DNA from: Ciona savignyi
Lineage: Eukaryota > Chordata > Ascidiacea > Phlebobranchia > Cionidae
Assembly: GCA_000149265.1 (NCBI GenBank)
Contig: CH003369.1
Span: forward strand, 1-64,000
Length of the DNA stretch: 64,000 nucleotides
Reading direction: 5' to 3'
Position numbers and translations under genes: made by a program. This document shows, piece by piece, positions 1 through 14,120 of the stretch. The stretch's first letter is position 1. Each line of letters starts with the position of its first letter. The notes beneath the pieces were generated by a model. The model ran no database searches. It was not told the origin of the DNA and saw only the letters and a program-made list of their open reading frames with translations.

Positions 1-215
1 AAACTTCAAGAATTGTTTAGATTACATGATCGAGATATGCAGAAACTAAAATTTTAGCAGATAAGCCCTGGGTAATTTCCCGGGCTGTGGAAAACAATGT
101 CAGAGTTTTATAAAAAGTCTGGCTTTATTTTATTAAAGCGCTTTCATTAAGATGCTTTATTAATTTCGATCATATTTGGTAAAATTTTAGTTTGTTACCA
201 AACTGTTCTTATAAA
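1..215 (+). repeat. Diverged fragment of the ~335-bp tandem-unit repeat
   Basis: The order of short blocks (GAGATATGCAGAAAC, then AAAATTTT, then a CCTGGG..TTTCCCGGG block, then AAAGCGCTTT, then ATATTTGGTAAAAT) follows one internal unit of the element seen intact at 14.1, 31.8 and 36.8 kb. It is much more diverged than those copies and is cut by the window edge. Confidence 0.45.
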
Positions 216-1019
216 TAGAAGAAAGTTGAAAATTGTTATTAATTTGTTACACAATTTTAGCGTTTTATAAGTAAAACACGAAAGATTTTACGCACTGTTT
301 AAGTACGAAGAAAATAAATTGTTTGAGTTCATACTATATGAGAATTAAAATAAAGAGGTGCAATGATCCTAGAATACTAAAAAGTATCTTAGCCGATGTC
401 TTTGGACTAAATCGGACATTATATTCAAATTAAATAAATAATAATAGAGTGATCTAAGAAGGATAGAGAAACAAAATAACCAGTTACTCCTGGATGCCCC
501 CACGCGAGATGAACAAATTAGACAAAAACACATATCAAGCTTCAACCGATTTCTGATAAATCCCAACAAGTAATCCTCAGCACTGACATCTGTAATCAGT
601 CTACTAAATGCTCTATATACATACGAAGAAACCGATTACCCGAGATAAAGCTCATGAAATATTATTAAATATGAATAAAGATGCAGTGGTCAATATGGGA
701 AATTAGAAAAAAAGCAAAAAATCGACTTGGATACTATGTTGGAAAAATTCAGGTTGAAATTTTAAGGAATATTAGTTAAGATGGTCTAGTCTAGATGTTC
801 TTTTATCTGAATTATAGTTAATAACCCAATATTAGATGTTAATAAATTTGACACGAATGTATACGTCGAAAAAATTGGTTTGGTAAATCCCATCAATTTA
901 TGATTGCATAAATAAAACTGTTAAAGTCGGGTTAAAACTTTCGAAATTGTCAAATAATATGTTCCGAAGACACGCGTCTAGGAAGAATATATATACTGTA
1001 TACTCAGGATAAAAAGACA

Positions 1020-1800
1020 TGAAGGGACCTATGCGTTTTTGCTTGTTGAAACAAATGATACAAAATGTGTTTTGCAAGTGAATTGTCTATTTTAGTCCGG
1101 AGATATCGCGCAAAAATAATGTAGTGGGCAAAAATGTTAAAAACGGCGTGTTTTTGATATTTTTGGGTAAGTCTTGAATTCCCCTAGAGTTTTTTTTTAA
1201 TTCATAGGTCATTGCAAATGGCTAACATAATAGAAAATCCGTTCAAGCTTTTAAAACCATTACAAATCAATAGTGAATTTCAAGACGAACAAACATTATT
1301 TGTATACCGCATACCCACCATAACCTATTTCCGGGAAACCACCCATCACTTAACCGCACTCAAACCACTGATTAGTCTGCTTTAACTCCCTATTATAACA
1401 GAAATAAGATGAACTAATGAATTAATCTTGATAAAAGTGTTAGTTAAAATGTATTAGATATGATTTCATTGTCGTTTTTTATATATACAATAATACACCA
1501 ATGGGAATACTTTATTTAAAAAAGGTGGTTATAAAGTTTAAATTGGTAAATCGGGAACCCATTAGTTTGTACATGCAGACACATACGTTATTCACTTTGT
1601 ATACAAAGAGTGATAAAGTAGCCATCAGGAGACCAATTAGTTACTAATTGCAGAAACGTACGTTATATCCAATAAGATATACCAAGGGTGATGAAGTAGC
1701 CAGGGGACGCGATTGTTTTTGCATGTAGAAAAATATACCCTACACTCAACATGGTATTTAAAAACAGGTGTTGGGTAACACGTGGTTCACACTATTTTTT
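1020..1800 (+). repeat. Degenerate right-end fragments of the same repeat family
   Basis: Blocks such as GGGACCTATGCGTTTTTGC, GGTGATGAAGTAGCCAGGG, TGCATGTAGAAAAATATACC and AACACGTGGTTCAC recur at 15.8-16.3 kb, where they form the right-hand end of the element. The part near 1550-1795 is closest to the 16055-16306 copy. Boundaries are approximate. Confidence 0.4.
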
Positions 1801-4800
1801 CTTAAACCAATTATATAGCTCTTTCTTGGGCAAGTGCTGACAACAAGGCATGCCTATCATGAGCAGAGGCAGAAGAAAAGACAACCTGCTAGTAAAATGC
1901 AGGTTTTATTAATCTTGTATTGGTTTTAATGTTGTTATTGCAGACCATTTGATCACGAAGTTTAATGGTTGTGGGAGAGAAAATATTAACCTTCTGATCG
2001 CGTTTTCCATTCAATAAGAACCGTATTAGAAAAAGTATGCTTATTGGTACTTTGTATTATTCGCTTATTATATATACACAAGTCTAACGTAAGTAAAACT
2101 GGACTCAAACACAAACATGTTCTTTTACCACATACAATGATAAATTTCTACAATCACAGAAATCTGCATCTCGAAAGTAAAGCTAGGATAGTCGCTGCTT
2201 ATCTTACGCGCGACCGCGTCGGCGACGAACCGTGTAAAGGTGTATTGTGTCCGAACAATAGGGCTTTAAAGACGTATAAATTGGATAAAGCAGGTAAAAC
2301 AGTCAGTATCATTTCTGTAGTTGCCCATGAGTTTAGTTTCACGGCCTGTTTTATACGCCATTTATTGGAAATGAAGCTAGATTCGCTGTGTTGTAAAACT
2401 ATAAGGCCTATTGATGTTTTATCCACGATCGCTAAACCTACGATGTTGTACGGAAACGAGAACCTATTTTATTTTATGAAGGTTGGGTTGCGAAATGTTC
2501 ACAGATCACCTCCCCAAGTAGGATTCTTTTTGGTTTTAATAATAAATACAAGAACGCTGTTCCTGTTTCATAGCTTGGTAGTTGCAGCTAAATATAGAAT
2601 ATGCCTTTGTGTAAAAGTAGCCGACTGTTGTTTCAATACAACACAGGAATGTTATTTAGTGTAACAGTCTGTCGTGAATGCCATATTCCGTTGAACGCAA
2701 AAAGCTTTATATGCATGCCAGCATAGTTGTAATTTATATTATATGAACTCGGTATATAGCCGTCAGGTGTACAATGTGTCTTTCTCTGTCTCATCTTCAC
2801 ACTGATGCACACTGTAGCGCTACAATCAATCGACCATAGACACTGGTTTTAAGTAAGCATGCGCCACCGTATTTTAGTGTTATATATAATTTGCTGTACA
2901 AGAAGAATCTATATGTCTGCATTTGTTGCTATTATTTCAGTCTGTTTCTACGCATCAATTCCAGTTGTGCCCGGAGGCGCACAGATCTTAGAGTTTAAAT
3001 TATTTTAAACAGTTTACTTTTCGTTTGAACTTGCTGCCCCCACTTTGATTTGTTTAGCTTTTTGTTCTGATGAAAGATAACTAAAACACTCTGAAACTTT
3101 AGTATAATTGTAAGTTAGACGCTTCTCGAGGGTTAACTAATTTCCAAGAGATACAGCGCAAAATAATTCGCAGTATTATACAGGAAATTAAAGACAGCCT
3201 TGTACAGTACTCCGCTTGTGTGATGTCATCAATTTATAATGTAAGGAACTTAGTTGCAGCTTGTTATTCGTTATGTGGGTAACTTTTCAACCGAGAAATA
3301 TGTGCCTCAGCTGTGTGACGCATTGTTAATAGGCCCAGATAATAGCTATGCGGCCGGACAATCGTTCATCGTCTGCTATACGGTTGCTTAATGCTTAGCA
3401 CTGCATACAAGCGTGTATTAAATATTTAAGTTTTGGTTTAAGTTGTTAAGAGTTGTGTTTTGGTCCATTTCACCCATTCGTATGTGTCGGTTCATTAATG
3501 AGCCACCGTTTGAATCAGACATAAGCTGAAGAATGGCGGATGTGATGATTGCCTGCACGGTCACCGACTTTACGTCACGGTAGTGACATCACATTCGAGC
3601 TGATTTATCTCGAGAAATCTGGATCTGTTATTAGTTAGCAAGTTGCTATTTTAAAGCACGCTTTATACTAAGCTAGATGTGGTAACAACTGTTGCCTACA
3701 GCGAAATGATCACTATAGCAGTTGACTGATCGAAACAGTGACCAGGGTTACAACAGTATAGTCGGATGCAAAAGTGATTGAATAAATATACTCGATACAG
3801 GCGCGGGGTGACAAAAACTTATTTATTGACGCGCTGAATTCTTGGGCGCCCGTGTCATTTCGATTGATCAAATGTGTGAAATTTGTTATTCTTCGCGCAC
3901 TTGTTTATTTAAGTTTCACGCCACAAAGAGGTTCGCGTGCAAAAGCTAGATAAGTAAGATATGTTGAAGCATTTCTACAGCCCTCGTCGCGACAGTTGTC
4001 TCTACTTGTTTTAAGATATAGTGTACTCAATTCCCGCTAAATTAACACTACGTCCGAATACGCACTTGTTTTGATGAGTAATTTGGTTTTCTACGGCCCT
4101 CTGATTGCTGTAGCGAGCTTACAATTACAAATGATATGTTGGCAAGCCAGCAATTGTTTACGTGTGTGGTGCATTACCGACTGAAATTAGTGTACAAGGG
4201 CATCTTAAAGCATTTTCTGACAGTAACAAATCAGTATCAGAGAACAGTCCATTAGTCAATAATCCTTTTCTTTAAATTCAAATTTCTGTTCTTATGTTTC
4301 TGTCGCAACGTTTCACGACGATACACACTGTGCAGCGTATGTTTTACAATTAGACGTGATAAAACTTTCGGATTGTTACAGATTAAACGCAGTTGTTATA
4401 ACAAACGAACTTTTACATCAGGCACCTAGATTATAGTACCGGTATTTGGACTACTAAATATGTTGATAAAACCGCACAGCGTTGGACATACATAGAGTCT
4501 GTTGCTATATTCTAAGGCGGCCAGAAAGCATCATTGGTTTCTATTTTAATTCATTTTTTAAAACGTGTGGTTTGTCAGGGGATCAATGAACAGGATGGCA
4601 TTTGCGAATGTCTGTGGTAATTTGCAGCTTCGTTTTTTTGCCACATTGGATTATTAACCAATGGTTTCAAATGTCAGCTGCTGCCAGTGTACAGCGCTCT
4701 AAAATACACGTTTCTATTGTACTCAATGCGATTTCTTTGCCTGCCGATCAGCTTTTGTTATATACATTTGTTTAGTACTAGAAGGTTTAGTCCGAAACGT

Positions 4801-6120
4801 AAGGCAAGTCTTGTTAAAACAAAACATAAATTTCATTGCTAAGGAAGTTTCGCAAAAGCCCTCCAATATTAAGTTAGATTGGCATGTTTTGGAGGAAATT
4901 CGGTGGCCTATTTATGGAGCTTAATGTTTAAATTTAGACGAATACTGCGCTTGGATATGCCAAAATTAATCCATTTCTTTAGCACAGGGTGATTCAACTT
5001 TGCTGTGGTGTATATAATATAACTGTTTTGATAATGTACTATAATGACAACGTGGTAAAACAAATTTGATTTACACAGTCCAGGAGATAACTGCATTATT
5101 ATACCAATAGCCGTGCGTTTAATATTAACCCAAACACTAAAGTATAAATCGTAGAATCTAATATAATACTAATTAGCTTTAAATTAAATCCTGTCGTTTT
5201 GTGTTTAAAAGTCTTGCGAAAAGTGAATTAATTAGGAAACTAATTTTGACCTAACGAGGGCTACTTTGCCCTTGACGCGCCTGGTATCCTTTTATGTGGT
5301 GTTTTAACATTGTGGTTTTATATTATTACCTTGAATGAGGAAAGGAAAAATCTAGTCAATCAAGTTATTTTGTCGGGAAATTTTATGTTTAAAGTGCATC
5401 TAATTTTTTTCGTATAGTGTCATGGCTCAATTCCGAAACTATACTGACAGCATTGAAACATCGTTTAACTTCTCTTAGCGGGTGAAGTGACTTATTCAAC
5501 GGAAGCTTGAGCTGCCTAGTTCTTGTTAACTATGCGTGTACATCCATAACAGTGTTACAATGTATCGGTATAATAGACTGATGTTCAGAGACTTGCGATA
5601 TGTTGCAAGCGAATTGAGATTAACAATGAAACGAAACTTAGCATAATTAAACCAGTGTTGCAGAATTTTAAAAATAATCCCCTCAACCAAAGGAGATAAT
5701 TGTGTATACTTCATGTCTGCCAACAATAACTTGTTGCAATATTCCAGCAAGTTGGCCAGTTGTAACAACAGCGCCAGGTCGGGCGTCTTTTTTCTGACAA
5801 ACTCTGCGTAGTTCTAGCTTTAACAAATAGAGAGTGACGTAGGTGACAGTAAAATCATTGGAAGTTGATTTATTAAAGTGCGTTTTGTACCGAATGCAAG
5901 TAGTAAAAGCAAATGAATAAAAAGTAACGCAAGCTGCGTTAGAGTAGTTATTTATAGCAGCCAGAGCGTCAACTTATATATTTCATAGGCTTTTGCAGTT
6001 ACTGGATAGTTTGTGAAATAATTTATACCTAGTGAATTGCCCAAGTTAATGTTGATTTGTACAGGTGTAGTTTCGTGGATTTTGCACCTATAGGAATTTT
6101 CTATCGTAAGTCTGTATGCC
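1801..6120. other. Gene-poor stretch upstream of the RGS gene
   Basis: I recognise no gene, RNA gene or intact repeat here. The only long frame is at 2044-2664 (+), about 206 codons if opened at TTG, first ATG near 2138. It has no motif I know, no clear start context and no obvious splice partner, so it is not called as a gene. The stretch includes the upstream region of the RGS gene, whose promoter I cannot point to. Confidence 0.4.
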
Positions 6121-9100
6121 ATGATGAAAGAAAAACAACCAGCCCTGCCCCCCGTCGCGAAAACGGATTGGGACCGCTTAATGCACGCTAATGTAAGTCA
6201 TTTGCGCTAATTATACTGTTTAAGAAGAGTATTGACTCTTACCTTGTTTATAGCTTATCTTTACAAAACGTGTCTTTAATTTGCTTCTTTTACTTAAAAG
6301 GGATACATATTAATTAAAAACACAGAAGGTTCTGATATGGTCAACACGACGCGTATGTTATATACATTACATATCCGTTAGGTGATACCATTGAGAGGTA
6401 TTTGCAGCCATCTTTATTTGTCTTTTAACTTCAGATTGATTTGTCCCATTTCTGATTTTTATTTTTTATACCTTGTCCCTTCAATATATTTTAGATAAAA
6501 TGATCAAGTAAAACCGAACGCGCGATAATCTCGATTTTCAGAAAGCTTTTTATTCTATATCATTCAGGAAGTTTAATTTTCGCAATGCCAAATCAATTTT
6601 TTTAGAAGTTCTGCAGTAGGTTACCGATGGTTGAATCTCTTATTTCGAACTGTTGTTGCACAGCTGGTAAGAGAGATACGTTAAGCGAATATGGCATAGA
6701 GAATACAACTAACACCAAACTAACCATCAGCTACCGGCCTTGTATGATAAACTTTATCAATATTTTTCTGCGTTGTTTGGGCAACTTTCCTCGTTACAAT
6801 ACTTCGTTGACTGGATTAAGATCAGCCTAGCGGCAAGAATTTCCTTAACGCTCATATTCTATAGACAGCGCAGTTTGGTCACCGGTAACACCAATAGATC
6901 TTTGCTAGGAAGGCAACAATCGATCGTCGAATCGATCGTGCACGTACATTCCGTAGAAGCGTTATTTTCTCTCAACGACGACTCATAGAAGTTTCCTCCA
7001 GTGACTGTTCTATACAGCAGGCAGGGTAATCGCAAGTGGCCCAAGTTGTTTGGCGAACCGGGCTTCCAATTCCAACTTGTGAATTTGTCATGAGTCATCG
7101 GTCTCTGTGGAGTACGACTATGTTTTTAGGACATAACTGTGTATGACTTAGAAAACATTAGACATTAATCTGCGAAGTATTAATAAGGGTGCTGTCAGAC
7201 TCGTCTAAACTCCACTATGAATGAAGAAAACGTAGCAAGATTTCGATGGAACTCAATTAGCAAAGCGTTATGCTTTGACAGCATCAATACGATTCGCGGA
7301 AGTGCAACAGCTGGTCAGGTGTGCCTAGCATACCTTATATTCGTTTTTACATTCTTTTCCCCATAAATACGGTACATTGTTCCCTGAGCTGCAATTTACC
7401 AGAATTATTTATGAATGTGTCAAAGAGAAAGAGTACTGATTGTACCGAACGTCGGTGCTTGGTCTCATAGTGTTCGGTATAACGTTTTCCTTGATTTGGA
7501 AGAGTCACTCTTAGATAAAACTTTGATTTTATAAATCAACGTAATATTTATTAAGACCCTTTCTTGTCTTGTACTGGCAAAGCAATATGAACAAAGAATC
7601 GAAAAAAATTCGGAATATGAAGAAGCGATTTTTATCAGTACGTTGGTAGTTGTTTACATATCATTGATAAGTAGCACAGATTGATGCAAGGATCTAGAGA
7701 TGATATTATAGATATGCAAATGCGTATTTTTTGTTTATCCGGATTTCATGTGTTGCGAGTTCGATCTCATGCAAACTAATTAAGTTTCCAGTCGATATGG
7801 TGCAGCAATCATGCGGTGACGCAAAAACTTACAGTACTGCGAATTCAAAGGCTACTTTTACTGAATTCCCGCTCATCGATGTAAACCATTATTTTTCGTA
7901 TATAAATTATATTACTAACCAACTGTTAATTGGTTTGACTTGTTTTGGGAATAATGCACCGAACCTTTACCCTCTCGTTATCACAGTGCTTTTTAATGGG
8001 TCCCATTGGGTTGATTAGTTTATTTATTGAGCAATACGGTTTTGAATAACGCGGCGATGGTTATATCGTTTTGTATTTCAGATTTACATGGGCGATCACA
8101 TGACCAGATCATGGACTAAAGACGGCCGTGTAACATCTCAAATCGGATCTAAATCTACTCCCGGGACCCCGGATAACAGAGACCCACGTGGATCGCCTGC
8201 AGACCGAAAAACGTCCATTAAAAAGGGAAAAGAAGTTTGTGAACCCAGCTGGTTTGTTTTGTTCACTTTTTAAACTCAAAACTATATATCCACGCATGTG
8301 ATACAGAATTAGCCTTAGTCTGTGAAAAGTAATAACTTTACAGGTATAAGGTTCTTGCGACCCTTATAACCAAGAAATATTCAAACGTGGCCCAGTCATA
8401 TGTAACTATAAAGTAAACTGCTAAATTTATCCCATTGAGGCCAATTACGGAATCCCAGTAAGGTTAAGATTTAGCCTTGCCTTGCCATGAAGAAACCTCA
8501 TTTGTATGTGATCGGGTTTTAAACACATTCATTTAACGACACTACATGATAGCGATCGAACAAGCATGACAAGCGGAATAGGAGAATATCATGTCACTCA
8601 AATATACTTGTTGAACGCCTCTTAATATATAAGTTTAAAGTATAATATTTTAAAAGGTACGACAATTTGCGATGCAAATAAGATCGCTGCACAGAGAAAC
8701 CTTCGTCATTTTTCTTTTACACAAATCTTACTCAGAACAGACTCATTATTATTTATGGATTGTGATCTATTATTTAGTGGCTTACGCAGCGGTGTCACCG
8801 TTTTGCAAGATATTTATACGTTGGTTTCGCCGCGATCACTAAACGATTCACGATGCAGTAAAAATTTCATGCTCGTATAGGTTAACTACTGTACGCTATA
8901 AACTCAATGAACTGTACATTTCCGGTTAATTTAGCCCCGACTAGAACTGTTCGATCGTGGATTAACAAATGTAACTTGTTTTTTTTGCCACTTAAATAAA
9001 AGGTTCTATAATTAAAAACTAATTGATTGTACTTAATACTGCACTATACCATTTCTGTGTAACTTTTTCTGCCTCCAGGTCGTTTACATGACTGATTCAA

Positions 9101-12100
9101 TTTACAAAAATTTACCAAGTATTTTATGAAATACAATTAGGATGCATTTTTTACAACAGTGCCCAAGTGAATCCTCAAGTATCCTTTCGTAAACCGAATG
9201 GAAAGCGACGTATAAAGAGTGCGAAGGAACTCATCTTGCACTGCACGTAAGTAAAGTAGTTTTACTGGACTAAGTTTCAATCCGTCTTGGTCGACTCACA
9301 AAGACTATTTTTGGATTATATACATATATATATATATACACATATATGTATTGGCCGGACTAACCATTCGGTGTAACGACCGTCCATCACGCTTTTTATG
9401 GCAAGCTTGGTGTCACAGCGACCATAAACAGTACGCGCGCGTAAAGTGCAAAAGTAATGAGGTTTTTGATTGAATTGTTTATATATATATATATATACGT
9501 CTATAAGCATTAAAACTCAGTTGTTTATTTGTACAAAAATGTTAAAAATGTGAATAAAACAGAAACAATAAATTATTTGTATCAAATTAACCTCCTACTA
9601 ATTATATTACTGCATCAGATACTTTTTACTTACGGTTAAAGATGCAATTCGCTACGACTTCATAAGCGTTGATCAAACAGTCAATCCAAAATTAAGTAGA
9701 TGTAAAAGCAATTATGATTATTTTTTTAAATAAATTGTATTATTCGCGTATCATTGATTGATAAACTTACTTTGAATTTGATTTAAGACTAAATAGCGTG
9801 TGTATTCATTTGTTTTCTTAACTGGAATACATTTCGGTACCAACAATTAAAAAGAAAAATAGATATTAGTAATAAATCGGTGCCGTTAACGACTCTCTTG
9901 GTAATTCTTAATTAGAATGCAATTAAAATCCGTAAAAAGTTAATTCACCATTCACCAATGTAATTAGTCAAAATGGAAATTGAGATAATGCGTCTGTTAT
10001 CGATTTCGTTTATAACCTATTTTCTCTTCAGAATACTTACTGCAATCATGTGATCGCTGCTAAAACAAACAAATTAACGTATTTTTAAAAGGCAGATATG
10101 TCGGTATACCTACATTATTAACTTCAATATTTTATCTCTTGCTATACAGGATAAAACCACATGACCTAGAAGAGTGGAACGTATCGTTCGACTCACTACT
10201 TAAAAGTCCCGGTAAGTTAATTTTGTAGAAATTATACATTTCCAAATCATTAAAACGGTATAAAAAAAATTACCATTACATTTTAAACTACCTATATGTT
10301 TCTGCAAACAGAAAAGATGAAACTTTTTGTTTAAATAATATATCACTTTATTTTTATTACTGTATCCCTTATATGTTTTTTTTTACTGTCCCATAATTAT
10401 TCATAGTTTAAGAATATATATATATATAATTCGGAATCTTTTTAATTATATCCTTTTACCAATTATTATCTGTGGGACTAATACTCAGACTGACTAATAT
10501 GTGAACCCCAGACCAAATAAATGTGTGGGTCTACTCTTTAAAACACTTTAAATAAGTGTTAGCGTATAAAACATACTTTCATTACAGCCGGACGCTTCGT
10601 TTTCCGGGTTTTCCTCGAATCTGAAATTGCTGACGAGAACTTAAAATTCTGGCTAGCTTGTGAAGATCTAAAGAACACCACGAAACAAAAACGGATCGAA
10701 AAAAGAATTCAGGACATATATGAAACCTATATTAACGTATATTCTCCGCACGAGGTATTTTCTTTTAATGCCGCTTATAGTTGTCCTTATATCCGATGCA
10801 GTGTACATCCTAGAATTATTCTGAAATCAATATTTCTAGAAACCAATTTAAAATACGTTTAATGCATTTTTAAATTACACATTGTTGAATTACTCCCAAC
10901 TTGTTGGCACCACTTAACACATACATACCGACATTATCCAGACGTGCTCTTGTTTATAAATCAAACTGTATAACTTATATAACAGGGTCTTTATTGTTCC
11001 AAGAGCGAATAATGTATATTTTATATACCCAACGGCTTTATTCAATATTTATCAGTTATATAGTGGTCTGTATTAAGCACATAAACTATTTTATATACCA
11101 TGGTTTGCAATTATGAGTCGGTAAATTAATTTTGTTATTAAATTTTAAAAACGAGCAGTGTTCCGTTAACCAATTAGCTTTACAATTTAATATATTCAAT
11201 AAACAGAAGCTTTTTTTCAGGTAAACATCGACTACAAAATGAGAGAAAATATTGTCGATCAACTGAAAGATAAAGTGGATGTTTCTATTTTTACCGAGGC
11301 TCAACACCAAATCTACACTTTAATGCACAGAGATTCCTATCCAAGATTCCTTTCCTCGAGTCTCACAGCCGAAATCACCAAGGAGGTTATGGGTAAGAAG
11401 GGAGTTGTTGGTGCTGTATTTGTCATCATCTATTAATTTCTATATATAATATTAACAATACTGATATAGCTTATTAATATATTAATATATATATTAGATA
11501 ATTATTTGTTGTCCCAGTATCTAACCTTGTAAAAGAACAAAATGCCGCTGATAGTAATTAATATGTCCGTTAAAAATGAAATTAATATTAGGCTACAGCA
11601 ATCATATAGAAAACCAGAAATGGCTTTTAGGTTATGTTTCCATGGTTGGGTTGCCGCCATAATGCTTTAGTGCGGAATGGTTTTTAACCTTGTGATAGAA
11701 AGTGTTTCCAGTCTTATTGTAGTTCGACTGAAATTGTTTGGTCTGTTTGTAAAAAAATAATCCATCAGAACTAGCTTTTTTTCCTTTGTCACGGATTCCA
11801 TCTGGCAAACATGATATGCCAGGCACCTCAAACTATTGCAATTGCAACATCATATACAACTTAAAGGAAACATAGCGGTTCTCGCATCCTAAATAATTAA
11901 TAAGAGGACTCCACGTTCAATATCGTATTATCGATTTACTTTTGTAGCTGTGAACGATATTGCATCTACACATCGAACCCAGTTTACTTACATTGCAATT
12001 TTTGCCAAAAAATATATAGATTAAATGAAATTATTTGCAAAAAAACAAAAGTGTATGGTAATTTGGAACCAGTTGTCTTATCCGATGCTTTAAATAATAT

Positions 12101-12570
12101 TTAAAATATTAAATGTGAATAGTTTAAAATCCCGCTCGAAATCATATATTTTCAAAGTAAGAGCATTTTAGTTTATCGAGGTTATTCACTGTAGTGTTAT
12201 TATGACAAATTACCTTTTGCATTTAATCATAGAACAGAATCAAAGAGCCGAAGATTTAAATACGAAACCGGATAGATCATTTGAGTTTATTTCGTGCTGC
12301 TGTTATCGTCGACAAGGGAGCATAAGGAGACCACTACACGTCGTAGAAGAGCAGCCGAGCTCATTAAAACCAACAGCAGCCTCGAATAGGCTCAATATGG
12401 ATTCGGTGGAGAGCGAGCCCCGGCGTGATTCAATTAGCTCAAGCGAATATGAGAATATTGGGGAAACGCAAAACGATTCTGTTCCTTCTAACAACATTCC
12501 CGCCACTAGTGCGATGAACGGTGCACGCCCATCAGCATCCCCACCCGTTGACTCGCTAGCACTCACGTGA
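6121..12570 (+). CDS. RGS-domain protein, RZ (RGS17/19/20)-like
   Basis: Seven coding exons: 6121-6192, 8082-8251, 9160-9246, 10150-10211, 10588-10754, 11221-11392 and 12233-12570. All phases join to give 355 aa. The RGS domain spans about residues 116-236. Family contact residues are present: ADENLKFWLACEDLK, Asn in MRENIVDQL, and Asp/Arg in RDSYPRFL. SPAGR and IYTLMHRDS resemble vertebrate RGS17/19/20. By family knowledge such proteins accelerate GTP hydrolysis on Gi/o or Gq alpha subunits at membranes. The N-terminal ~110 residues are basic and serine-rich and lack the RZ cysteine string. Instead FISCCCYRR lies just after the domain, a possible palmitoylation site. The C-terminus is a serine-rich tail. 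The exon 2 donor (GTTTGT) is weak, but its phase is forced by exon 3. The subfamily is less certain than the RGS identity. Confidence 0.85.
7199..7318 (+). CDS. Possible alternative first or cassette exon of the RGS gene
   Basis: An ATG at 7217 opens 34 codons (MNEENVARFRWNSISKALCF...) and ends at CAG|GTGTGC in phase 0, which joins in frame to the exon at 8082. The main first exon (6121-6192) also ends in phase 0. An AG at 7197-7198 with open phase-0 sequence before the ATG would also allow use as an internal exon. The acceptor lacks a good pyrimidine tract, so an alternative promoter and first exon is the simpler reading. Coding status is inferred only from frame and donor. Confidence 0.35.
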
Positions 12571-14120
12571 TTGGGTAAGAATCCAGATTATCGGTTAAAT
12601 TCGACCAGATAATATCCTTTCTGCTGCTTCAACGATCACTGCCTCTTAATACTGAAAAGCGCAGTTAAAGGAGAGCCGTTTTATGGCGCTATTGTTTTAC
12701 TAGTATACTTAAATGCCCCATTACTACTCAACTAATACTAAATAAGAATGTATCACGTACCGAATGTTGAGCCACCGAAAGTCGATTTCATTATAACGAA
12801 CTACGTTTTATTGGTATGTGTCATTGACCAATTGGATCTTGACCAAATTGTATGTTTTATTGAACTATTTCATCCTAGCACTAGCTTTAAAAAAATATTC
12901 ATCCCTGTACCTTCATCACTGTAAACGTTAAGTCACCTAACACGAACGCTTTTAATATAAATTCAATGTATTTATAGATATATAAATTCAAATTAACACT
13001 TTTTCGTAGAGAATCTTGCAGTGGGAATTTTTCATTTTTAAATGTGCAAAAATTATATCACTGCGTGTTTATCATGTACCAATATAGTATAAACTAGGTT
13101 TTACTTGTGCAGTTACGATATGCCTATTATTATTATTACCTTTACTTTCACAGCAAGTATTTTAGTATTTCAATTTACACCAGTATTAGTTATAGCGAAT
13201 TGTATACTATAAACAGATTATGTCTATCTTGCCTTCGAGCTAATAACTTTCATTACAGTAATTTAAAGTTATCAAAACTTTTTAACTGGTTGTTCCAGTA
13301 CAGTAGCGTTTCTGCTGCTACAGTGCAAACACTGGCCATGTTGACGTATGTCACTTGCCCAGCATCGCCGGAGACTCGAAATAATACATGTCGTTTTGTA
13401 CGCGTACTTTTTGTTGCTATGTGCAAAATTTCTGTAGCTTGTTCCCACAGAACTTTAAATAAAAACATGTCGACCAAAACATTGGTTAAATTGCAGAGTT
13501 TGTTGAATTGCCGAGCTAATCTATTAAACAATTTACCAAATCACGTCACACAATATATAGACTATAGAGTTTTATTCTTGTAACACAGTGGACGCTATGG
13601 CGCACATAATCAAAAACAACATTGCGGTTGACAGTTTCAGAGAAATTTTCAGAGATTGGGGTTTTCAGCCTTTGTAAACAAGATGCTAAAATATACGTGT
13701 CCACAAACTTTATATCGGTCGAAAGTCAAACTGTGCAGCTCAACATGTTTGTGTGTCACACGAAAAAGTGTTCAGATCCGACAAATGGCGATAACGATTT
13801 GTTAGATACCATGTTTTAGCTAAGCAGAAAACAAAATGTTATGGCTGTGTAGCTGAATGGTTAACGCGGGCGAAACTTATCGATTCTGTCACAAAAAATC
13901 GGTCTTAGGGACGAGCTCATGGGTTAGCACCATAACCCCGTAATATATGAAGAAAAAAACTTTAAGAACTGTGGATAACACGATATGTAGATATCCGTAT
14001 TTTGGTTGATAATATCAAAGATATTTCTTGAAAACTTTAAAAACAAGATCGGATTTTCAGGCATTTTGCTTATTTTAAACAGGAAGTTTCAATTTACATC
14101 AGATTTGGTGGAATGTTAGT
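12571..14120. other. RGS 3' flank, no further gene seen
   Basis: This probably includes the RGS 3' UTR. One AATAAA lies at 13458-13463, nearly 900 bp past the stop, and is only a weak candidate signal. Several open frames here (for example 13107-13583) are AT-rich and tyrosine-rich with no recognisable motif. The sequence from about 13960 to 14120 resembles a worn unit of the tandem-unit repeat next to it. Confidence 0.4.

Noticed and set aside
13107-13583. 158-codon open frame on + and its minus-strand shadow
   Set aside because: Low-complexity, tyrosine-rich start, no ATG at the opening, no motif. More likely the RGS 3' flank.
13845-13935. tRNA-like sequence (GTAGCTGAATGGTTAACGCG, A-box like)
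   Set aside because: I could not fold a full cloverleaf or find a proper B-box. At best a worn SINE head.
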